64,000 nt of DNA from Deltaproteobacteria bacterium (GTDB lineage: Bacteria > Desulfobacterota > BSN033 > UBA1163): contig JAGVBT010000039.1 in the NCBI GenBank assembly GCA_020059605.1, forward strand, positions 1 through 64,000, written 5' to 3'. How positions within the stretch are numbered: position 1 is the first letter of the stretch; each line of letters begins with the position of its first letter. Made by a program: the position numbers and the translations under genes. The notes beneath the pieces are model-generated. The model was not told the DNA's origin. It did no database searches and saw only the letters and a program-made list of their open reading frames with translations. Below, in pieces: positions 56,656 through 64,000 of this stretch.

Positions 56656-58338
56656 CTAATACCTCCCCCCTGATGAACCCCATGCCGCTCCAAGGATTCC
56701 CCCTCCGATTCGGGCAACGATCAGCAGGAGGATGAAGATGATCACGATCATAAGAAAAGCCATGGCTCCGGCGATCCCAAATTCCATCCCCCGGTGCCAG
56801 TTCAGATAGATGCCGATGGGTAATGTCTCCCATCCGCCCCTGTAAAGGAAGATGGCCGTGGAGATCTCCTGAAACGCCATGATAAAGAACATCACCAGAC
56901 CGACGAATACTCCTTTTAGCAACAACGGCAATGAAATATTGAAGAAGGTCCTGAATTTGCTCGCGCCCGATACCTCCGATGCCTCCTCGAGGGAAACATC
57001 GAGCTGCAAGTAGGAGGCATGGGCCATTCTCAGAAAGTAGGGAAGCCTGCGAATGAAGAGAGACAGGGGCATGATGATCCAGTGGGTGGCCAGCGGAATC
57101 CCTTCCCAGAAAGCAAGCAGGTAGCTCACGCCAACAGCAATTCCCGGGAAAGCGAGCATGAGGGTGATCACGAAGTCGAGCGTATCTTTTCCCGGGACCT
57201 TGGTCCGGGTGATCAGATAAGCGGCCGGCAGTCCAAAAGCCACTCCGAAAAGGAGGGCCACCCCGCTGAAAAGGAAAGAATTTTTTAGAAGAGCCGGGGT
57301 TTCAAGGAAGATGAGCCTGAAATTATCGAGAGTCCAGTAGGAGGGGAAAGGTTGTAACACCCACCTCCTTGAAAAGGCGGACAATCCCAGCACGATGGGA
57401 ATGAGCAAAACGAGAACGGCAATGAAAAACATGTAAGCATAAGAACTCACACGGGTCAATAGTCCGGGGTCGATAATTCTCCCCTCCAGGGTTGTGCCTT
57501 TCGAGAGGGCAGTATATTTCTTTCTCTCCACCCATGTCTTGGAGGCCAGGAAGATGCCTACACAGATGACCGACGAAACAACCACGGATACAATACCCAT
57601 GTATTTACGGTGCATATCCGTGAAGTGGTAGGCGATGTTGATGTAGGAAATCGAGGGAAGAAAATCGACTTGCCCGAAAATCAAAGGTGTCAGCCAATCC
57701 GTGAAGGGCCATAAAAAGACAATGACCGCACCGGCCAAGTAATTCGGGCTGGTCAGCGGCAGGGTGACGGTCAAAAACCTCTTGAAACCGCCCGCCCCCT
57801 CTACCTCGGCCGCTTCCTCCAGGGACGGGTCGATGTTGGTGAAACCGGCCGAGAGGCTGAGCACAATAAAGGGGAGAAGATGGAGCGATTGAATGAAGAC
57901 GAGGCCATGCAGTCCGAAGACGAAGTTAATCGGTTTGCTGATCAGACCCCAGTCCATGAGGAGGAGATTCATGGTCCCCATTTTGCCGAAAAAGACAATC
58001 AGGGCGAAGGCTCCGGCATAGGCGGGTAATACGATGGGAAGGAGGATGAGAGCGGTAAAAAGAACCTTCCCCCTCAGTCGATATCTGGCGAGAATATAAG
58101 CCAGCGGCAATCCGAGCAGGGTGGTAGTGATGAGCACCAGCACCGCTAAAAACAGGGTATTGACAAAGGTTTTGAGATAATAGGGGTCCTTAAAGAAGTC
58201 GATGTAATTTTGTATGCCATAATAATCGGTGCCGGCTATCTTAAAACTTTCAATGACCAGGAAGGATAGCGGATAAATGACAAAAAGGGCGACAACGAAC
58301 CACAGGATGGCAGAGATGATTAGGTTTCCTCGAGACAT
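56656..58338 (-). CDS. FbpB-like ABC permease (fused double permease)
   Basis: Two EAA-type loops (LEEAAEVEGAGGFKRFLTVTLPL; LEEASEVSGASKFRTFFNISLPL). Confidence 0.92.
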   Translation of the reverse strand: MSRGNLIISAILWFVVALFVIYPLSFLVIESFKIAGTDYYGIQNYIDFFKDPYYLKTFVNTLFLAVLVLITTTLLGLPLAYILARYRLRGKVLFTALILLPIVLPAYAGAFALIVFFGKMGTMNLLLMDWGLISKPINFVFGLHGLVFIQSLHLLPFIVLSLSAGFTNIDPSLEEAAEVEGAGGFKRFLTVTLPLTSPNYLAGAVIVFLWPFTDWLTPLIFGQVDFLPSISYINIAYHFTDMHRKYMGIVSVVVSSVICVGIFLASKTWVERKKYTALSKGTTLEGRIIDPGLLTRVSSYAYMFFIAVLVLLIPIVLGLSAFSRRWVLQPFPSYWTLDNFRLIFLETPALLKNSFLFSGVALLFGVAFGLPAAYLITRTKVPGKDTLDFVITLMLAFPGIAVGVSYLLAFWEGIPLATHWIIMPLSLFIRRLPYFLRMAHASYLQLDVSLEEASEVSGASKFRTFFNISLPLLLKGVFVGLVMFFIMAFQEISTAIFLYRGGWETLPIGIYLNWHRGMEFGIAGAMAFLMIVIIFILLLIVARIGGGILGAAWGSSGGRY

Positions 58339-58449
58339 ATTTTAATCTTCTTTCTCGTTACGGTAAGGGCGAGCCGCAGCTCGCCCTTACCTCTCAATAA
58401 TTTGGCTTTTCTTTTCAATGGATGGAGTGAATCCGGCTTTCAAAACGAA

Positions 58450-59760
58450 TCACCGGGACGCGGCCACAAGCATTGCCCGGGCTTCGGAAGCGGTTAACCT
58501 CGCTGTAGCATAAGAGCCATCGAATTCGAAGAGCCTTCTGGCTTCCTTGATCTTCGCCTCCGCTTTGCCGACATCCACCCCTTTTTTCTTCGCGGCATCG
58601 ATTTCGCCTTCCACTTCCTCGATGAGAAAGAGACTGCTTTTCAATTCGCGAAACTTCCGGTATATCTCGAACTCAAAGTAACGGTTGACCTCATCCCAAC
58701 GCTTCGCGGCCAGCTCCAGATTGTAATCAATGAATCCCACCTTCAAATCCCAGAAAGAATCCACCCCTAAAGCATCACGAGCATGCTTGGCCATCGTCAC
58801 ACCTTCTTTTTCCCAAACGGAAAACTTAATATCTGTCCTTGCTGTAAAGTAACGCCCCTCCAGTACATACTTTTGTCCTTCCATGCTGAAGAGCCAGTCC
58901 AGGAATATTTTACCATTGGCCTCATTGGGAGCGTTTTTCAGCAAAGCGACCGCCTCGGGGACCAGGATCGTTTTATCAGGAAGCAAATCCCGCACGGGAT
59001 AACCATCCGCCCGTGCACTCATCGCATTCATCTGTGGTTGTGCAATGCCAATGGGAACCTCTCCCCTGCTGACCATGTGAGTGGTATCAACGCTTCCAGT
59101 GGAGAATCTGGCTAACTGAGCCGCCAGAAGCCGGTTGTATGCCCAGCCCTCTTTCTCCCCAAAAGATTGAAGATGGATTTCAATCACTTCGTGCTGTGTC
59201 CCTGAGGCATAGGGTAAGGTTTGGACGATCAAGTCTCTGTAAATCGGGTTAAGTAAATCCTTCCAGGTCTTCGGCGCCGGCAATTTTAATGCCTTCAGGA
59301 CCCTTTCATTATAAAGATTGGTCACGATCCAAGGCGCAAAACAGGTCCACATGAATTTTTCATCTTTAACCTTCATGCCGCCCCATTTATCCGGAATCTT
59401 GTCCCAATCCTTGGGTTTATAAGGAACAATGAAACCCTCTTTATCTAAAACCTCGAAGGCGGGAGCACCGGCCCCCAAAAATACATCTGCATCAGGCTTG
59501 CCCTTCCAGGCCCGCACCTTATCTACGCACACCGGCCATCCGCCGGGTCTGACGAAGGTGATCTCTATTTCCTTTCCGTAAGTCTTTTTGTAATATTCTT
59601 TGAAACCTTTCATCAAACTGTCAGAAAGCTCTTTGTAAACCGGACCGACCCATCCCACCTTCTCTTTCTGAGCCTGAACTTCAACCGGCGGCATTGAAAG
59701 CACCATGATCCATGCCAATAGTAACAGTGCGGTGATCTTAAAAATACCTTTCCCTTTCAT
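58450..59760 (-). CDS. AfuA/FbpA-type extracellular solute-binding protein with C-terminal helical extension
   Basis: Signal peptide, PDADVFLGAGAPAFEVLDKEG; C-term EEVEGEIDAAKKKGVDVGKAEAKIKEARRLFEFDGSYATARLTASEARAML. Confidence 0.88.
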   Translation of the reverse strand: MKGKGIFKITALLLLAWIMVLSMPPVEVQAQKEKVGWVGPVYKELSDSLMKGFKEYYKKTYGKEIEITFVRPGGWPVCVDKVRAWKGKPDADVFLGAGAPAFEVLDKEGFIVPYKPKDWDKIPDKWGGMKVKDEKFMWTCFAPWIVTNLYNERVLKALKLPAPKTWKDLLNPIYRDLIVQTLPYASGTQHEVIEIHLQSFGEKEGWAYNRLLAAQLARFSTGSVDTTHMVSRGEVPIGIAQPQMNAMSARADGYPVRDLLPDKTILVPEAVALLKNAPNEANGKIFLDWLFSMEGQKYVLEGRYFTARTDIKFSVWEKEGVTMAKHARDALGVDSFWDLKVGFIDYNLELAAKRWDEVNRYFEFEIYRKFRELKSSLFLIEEVEGEIDAAKKKGVDVGKAEAKIKEARRLFEFDGSYATARLTASEARAMLVAASR

Positions 59761-60086
59761 TGTAAACCCTCCTTTCAGTAAACCCTGTTATTTAGTAGAA
59801 AATTTCCCATCAAAGAAACCCCATCACCAATACAGTGAACTTCAACATGATTCGCCTCATTCACATCCCCCCTTCCTCTATCCCGGGTTCATTTTTTCAC
59901 AATCTTATCTTACCCGTTAAAAAAATGTCAAGAAAAAACAAATGGCCTCAGAAGATAAATAAAAATTGACAAGCCCTCAATTAAATATTAGATTGAGATT
60001 TGAAGGATTGGCCGATCCATTACAATTCTTCGCCCCCGGATCAAACCCTTTGCCATTTCGTCCTATCTCATAAGGAGAGAAGTCGA

Positions 60087-61577
60087 ATGAATGTCATTCT
60101 GCTCTACCCTGAGATTCCGGATACCTTTTGGAGTTTCAAACATGCGCTGAAATTCGTACGCAAAAAGGCCGCTTCCCCGCCGCTTGGACTGATCACCGTT
60201 GCTTCAATGCTGCCACCCGAGTGGGAAAAGCGTTTAGTGGATTTGAATGTGAGGAAGCTCGCCAGGGAAGACCTCGCTTGGGCCGACTATGCGCTGATCA
60301 GCGCAATGACGGTGCAAAGAGAGTCCGCCAAAAAGGCGATTGAACAATGTAAAGAAGCAGGCGTCAAAATCATTGCGGGAGGTCCCCTCTTCACAACCGA
60401 GCACGAGCAGTTTGAAGGAGTGGATCATTTTGTCCTCAATGAAGCCGAATTGACCCTGCCTGCCTTTCTTCACGATTTAGCCCGGGGCCTCGCAAAACGG
60501 ATCTATGCGGCGCCGGACTTTGCAGACATTCGGGAAACCCCCGCCCCGCAGTGGGAACTGGCTCATTTTGGCGATTACGCCTCGATGAGCGTCCAGTTCT
60601 CTCGCGGTTGTCCTTTCAATTGTGATTTTTGCAATGTGACTGCCCTGTTCGGCCATCAGCCGCGCATGAAAAACGCTTCCCAGATCATCGCTGAACTGGA
60701 CAGCCTCTACCGTCTGGGATGGCGGGGGGGCGTCTTCTTTGTGGATGACAATCTGATCGGAAATAAGAAACGTCTCAAGACCGAACTCTTGCCTGCGCTC
60801 ATCGCGTGGAGAAAAGATAAGAAGGGATTTCCATTCGGCACAGAGGTGTCTATTAACCTTGCCGACGACGAACCGTTGATGCACATGATGGTCAGGGCGG
60901 GTTTTGATACGGTTTTTATCGGAATCGAAACGCCGAACGAGGACAGCTTGGCCGAATGCAGCAAGAAGCAGAACATGAACCGCGACCTTGTTGATGATGT
61001 GAAGCGAATCCAGCGAGCAGGGCTGCAAGTTCAGGGAGGTTTCATCCTCGGGTTTGACAACGATTCCCCGGTCACCTTCCGGAGGCTTACCGATTTCATA
61101 CAGAACAGCGGCATTGTCACCGCAATGGTCGGCTTGCTCCAGGCTCCGCCGGGGACGAAACTCTATGAGCGGCTTAAACAAGCAGGACGTTTGCTCGAAC
61201 GGATGTCCGGAGACAACGTTGACGGAACAACCAACATTATCCCTGTGATGAACCTCGATGTGCTCCGGAAGGGATATAAGGACTTGCTGCAGCACATTTA
61301 TTCTCCAGAGGTTTACTATCAACGGGTCAAAACCTTTCTGCGGGAATATCAACCTCCGAAGATCAAGACTCCCTGGAACTTTCGATATTTCTCAGGGAAC
61401 ATTCGGACGCTCATGCGCTCTTTTTTTCGCCTGGGAATCGTAGGCAAGGAACGGATCCAGTATTGGAAGCTCTTTTTGTGGACGATTGCACGTCGCCCCA
61501 GGGCTTTTCCGCTTGCCATCACATTGGCGATTTATGGACACCATTTTCGTAAGACTTCCGAATTACATGTGCTTTAA
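60087..61577 (+). CDS. B12-binding radical SAM protein, DUF4070/HpnP-related
   Basis: YPEIPDTFWSFKHALKFV, SRGCPFNCDFCNVTALFG, GIETPNEDSLAECSKKQN; start revised to ATG 60087 with AAGGAGAG. Confidence 0.88.
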   Translation: MNVILLYPEIPDTFWSFKHALKFVRKKAASPPLGLITVASMLPPEWEKRLVDLNVRKLAREDLAWADYALISAMTVQRESAKKAIEQCKEAGVKIIAGGPLFTTEHEQFEGVDHFVLNEAELTLPAFLHDLARGLAKRIYAAPDFADIRETPAPQWELAHFGDYASMSVQFSRGCPFNCDFCNVTALFGHQPRMKNASQIIAELDSLYRLGWRGGVFFVDDNLIGNKKRLKTELLPALIAWRKDKKGFPFGTEVSINLADDEPLMHMMVRAGFDTVFIGIETPNEDSLAECSKKQNMNRDLVDDVKRIQRAGLQVQGGFILGFDNDSPVTFRRLTDFIQNSGIVTAMVGLLQAPPGTKLYERLKQAGRLLERMSGDNVDGTTNIIPVMNLDVLRKGYKDLLQHIYSPEVYYQRVKTFLREYQPPKIKTPWNFRYFSGNIRTLMRSFFRLGIVGKERIQYWKLFLWTIARRPRAFPLAITLAIYGHHFRKTSELHVL

Positions 61578-61740
61578 TTCGGCCCGGACGCCTGGGCCGG
61601 TGGTTTGACTTTTCTTAAAAAATCGATTAGATTGATAATTAGAATCTCCGAGCCCTTTTCCTAAATCTTGCCCCTTATCCTTTACTCCCGTGGTCGGGTC
61701 TTTTCGCCTCTCCCCTGAGGGGTGGGGGTGAGGGGGATAT

Positions 61741-61853
61741 GGAAACGGGCCGTAAGGGCATGGCTGGAAACGGCCATACCTCCCGTGTTTGGAAAGGAGA
61801 TGAACGATGCCGCAAGGGCCGATACCTCAAACACGGGTACCGGCTTTTTTTTT
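61741..61853 (+). ncRNA. Candidate Moco (molybdenum/tungsten cofactor) family riboswitch with terminator expression platform
   Basis: ATGGCTG-GAAA-CGGCCAT hairpin immediately 5' of CCTCCCGTGTTTGGAAAGG, resembling the remembered E. coli moaA leader core CCUCCCGUAUCUGGAAAGG; upstream of moeA. 5' boundary uncertain. Confidence 0.7.
61818..61853 (+). terminator. Intrinsic terminator of the candidate riboswitch
   Basis: GCCGATACC-TCAAACACG-GGTACCGGC stem-loop (one A-C mismatch) followed by T9. Confidence 0.85.
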
Positions 61854-61947
61854 AACAGATTCAGCGAATAACTCGAATGACAGCGAATATTACGAATACA
61901 AGAATATTCGATTCATTCGGTATCATTCGTGCCATTAGGAATTTAAA

Positions 61948-63177
61948 ATGAAGGGTTTCTTCAAAGTTCAGACCCCGGACCAACTTTTTCTGAAACTTGA
62001 TCGCTTCAAGCCTCTTGCTCCCGAAGAGGTCCCCCTGGAGGAATCGCTCCATCGAGTGCTCGCGGAGGATATTGTTTCTCCAACTCACCTTCCCCAATTT
62101 GCCCGTTCTACGGTCGACGGATTTGCCTTAAAGGCAAAGGACACCTACGGAGCCTCCGAAAAAAATCCTGCCATTTTCAAAGTCATCGGTGAAATTTCAA
62201 TGGGTCGGATATCCGAACTGGCCCTCAGAGATAGCGAGGCGGTCAAAATCGCGACGGGAGGGATGGTCCCGGAAGGTGCGGACGCTGTGCAGATGGTCGA
62301 ATATATCGAATGGGTGGACTCCCATGCGATTCATGTTTTTAAGACCCTCTCTCCACTGGAGAACGTCATCCAGGCAGGAGAGGATATCAAAGGAGGAGAG
62401 GTCGTCCTCCGGAAAGGCAGTTTCCTCCGGCCGCAGGAGGTCGGCCTCCTGGCCGGAATCGGAAAAACCCCTATCCGGGTCTTTCTTAAACCGGAGGTTG
62501 GAATTATTTCTTCCGGCGATGAGATCGTTCCCGTGGAACAAGAACCTTCCGCCGGAGAAGTGAGGGATATCAATCGCCATACGATCGTTTCGATGGCGAA
62601 GGAAGCAGGAGGAGTCCCGATCTTTTTAGGTATCGCAAAGGACCGTTTTAGCGATCTCAAGGAGAAGATCGGGCAGGGGCTGAAAGAATCGGATATGGTC
62701 GTCATCACCGGTGGGAGTTCCGTCGGAACCCTGGACCTGGTGGGAGAAGTTCTCCAATCCTTTCCCAAAACAGAGATCCTGGGCCACGGCCTCTCCATCA
62801 GGCCCGGAAAGCCCACCCTTCTTGCCGATGTCGATGGAAAACCTTTTCTTGGCTTGCCCGGTCATCCTGTTTCGGCCATGGTCATCTTCCATCTCTTCGG
62901 GAGACCGATTCTTAAAATCCTTTCCGGCTTATCCGGCGAAACAGCCTCAGGGATGAGATGGAAGGCCCGGGCCGCCCGCAATATCCCCTCCGTGGCAGGC
63001 AGGGAAGATTATGTGAGGGTCAAATTGGAGGAAAAGGATGGGATCCTCTGGGCTCATCCCGTTTTTGGAAAATCCGGGGCGATCTCGCATCTGGTCCATG
63101 CTGACGGACTGATCAGGATCGGAATCGACGAAGAAGGATTGGAAGAAGGAGAAGAAGGGGAAGTCATCTTCCTATGA
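61948..63177 (+). CDS. moeA: Molybdopterin molybdenumtransferase (MoeA)
   Basis: ARSTVDGFALKAKDTYGA, GGSSVGTLDLVGEVL, GLPGHPVSAMVIFHLF. Confidence 0.92.
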   Translation: MKGFFKVQTPDQLFLKLDRFKPLAPEEVPLEESLHRVLAEDIVSPTHLPQFARSTVDGFALKAKDTYGASEKNPAIFKVIGEISMGRISELALRDSEAVKIATGGMVPEGADAVQMVEYIEWVDSHAIHVFKTLSPLENVIQAGEDIKGGEVVLRKGSFLRPQEVGLLAGIGKTPIRVFLKPEVGIISSGDEIVPVEQEPSAGEVRDINRHTIVSMAKEAGGVPIFLGIAKDRFSDLKEKIGQGLKESDMVVITGGSSVGTLDLVGEVLQSFPKTEILGHGLSIRPGKPTLLADVDGKPFLGLPGHPVSAMVIFHLFGRPILKILSGLSGETASGMRWKARAARNIPSVAGREDYVRVKLEEKDGILWAHPVFGKSGAISHLVHADGLIRIGIDEEGLEEGEEGEVIFL

Positions 63178-64000
63178 AACGTAACATCTATCTCAAAAAG
63201 AAATCCCTGGACGAAGCCAAAGAAGTCGTTTCCAAAATGGCCGGTCTCATCCGGCTGGGGAAGGAACCCGTTCCTGTCGTGCAGGCGGTCGGCAGGGTGA
63301 CCGCCGAGCCTCTCTTCGCAAAGACATCTTCTCCTCCCTTCCACTGTGCGGCCATGGACGGAATCGCAGTGAGAGCCGAAAGCACGTATGGCGCCACCGA
63401 GGATGCTCCCAAAACACTCCTCGTTGGCAAAGGGGTTTCCTTTGTCAACACAGGGCATCCGATCCCTCCGGGTATGAATGCGGTGATCATGATCGAGGAC
63501 GTTCATCAGATCGACCCCGAAAGGGTGGAAATCAGGGAGGCTGCTCATCCCTGGCAGCATGTGAGATCCGTCGGTGAAGACATCGTTGCAACGGAGATGG
63601 TCTTCCCTGAAAACCACAAATTGACCTCTTACGACATCGGAGCCTTGTTGGCGAGTGGTCATCGGGAAATCAGTGTGAAGAAGAAACCGAGAGTCCTGAT
63701 TCTCCCAACCGGATCGGAACTGATAGAGCCGGAGGAAATCCTTCTTTCGGAGCATTCACCGGCGATCGTCGAATCGAATTCTTATGTTTTAAGAAGTCTG
63801 GTTCTTGAGGACGGAGGAGAACCGATCCGGCACTCCATTGTGAAGGACGATTTTTCAAAAATCAGGGAAGCCCTTCTTAAGAGTTATAGGGAGTCCGATC
63901 TGGTCCTGATCATTGCGGGCTCCTCCGCAGGTTCGGAAGACTATACCCGGTCGATCATCGAAGAAGACGGAGAGGTCCATGCTCATGGCATCTCCATGAT
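63174..64000 (+). CDS. Second MoeA-family protein, truncated by the window end
   Basis: ATGA overlap with the first moeA; FHCAAMDGIAVRAESTYGATEDAP, NTGHPIPPGMNAVIMIEDV, LIIAGSSAGSEDYTRSII; open to the window edge, so absent from the ORF track. Confidence 0.9.
   Translation, partial: MKRNIYLKKKSLDEAKEVVSKMAGLIRLGKEPVPVVQAVGRVTAEPLFAKTSSPPFHCAAMDGIAVRAESTYGATEDAPKTLLVGKGVSFVNTGHPIPPGMNAVIMIEDVHQIDPERVEIREAAHPWQHVRSVGEDIVATEMVFPENHKLTSYDIGALLASGHREISVKKKPRVLILPTGSELIEPEEILLSEHSPAIVESNSYVLRSLVLEDGGEPIRHSIVKDDFSKIREALLKSYRESDLVLIIAGSSAGSEDYTRSIIEEDGEVHAHGISM

Noticed and set aside
60477-61352. 291-aa minus-strand ORF opposite the radical SAM gene
   Set aside because: Antisense shadow with no recognisable motifs
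61741-61853. Cobalamin or c-di-GMP-I riboswitch
   Set aside because: No B12-box-like or GEMM core words recognised; gene context and CCTCCCG...GGAAAGG core favour the Moco family
63054-63755. 233-aa minus-strand ORF opposite moeA genes
   Set aside because: Antisense to the second moeA, which is missing from the ORF track only because it runs off the window

Overview
64-kb bacterial window with no rRNA, tRNA or CRISPR recognised. Gene content resembles an anaerobic Desulfobacterota/'Deltaproteobacteria'-like organism, but that taxonomy is inference only. Left to right: tungstate uptake operon (tupABC) with a HTH-PBP regulator; LysE exporter and Fe/Mn-SOD; Hsp20; U32-family protein plus B12-type radical SAM pair; DUF362 protein; NMT1/SsuA-type ABC transporter followed by a divergent EPSP synthase and a chorismate mutase; MORC/HSP90-like GHKL ATPase; galE; HU; a histidine-catabolism island (fchA, ftcD, hutI, hisC-like, corrinoid methyltransferase pair, TRAP transporter, hutH, hutU, Liv-type ABC transporter, large hybrid sensor kinase); bifunctional nuclease; thioesterase; PAS kinase; glpABC; Ugp-like ABC cluster with HAD phosphatase, TIM-barrel isomerase and LacI regulator; ferric-type ABC transporter; HpnP-related radical SAM; a candidate Moco-family riboswitch ahead of two tandem moeA genes. 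Most striking observations: (1) a pyrrolysine-less homologue of monomethylamine methyltransferase MtmB, with His at the pyrrolysine position, translationally coupled to a corrinoid protein and a HisC-like aminotransferase inside a hut cluster, a candidate pathway for an N-methylated histidine-type compound; (2) a Moco/Tuco-type riboswitch with a clear terminator upstream of tandem moeA genes; (3) an unusual density of different palindromic or TIR-bearing intergenic elements, often one per spacer inside operons. All family assignments are from reading the sequence; no searches were run.
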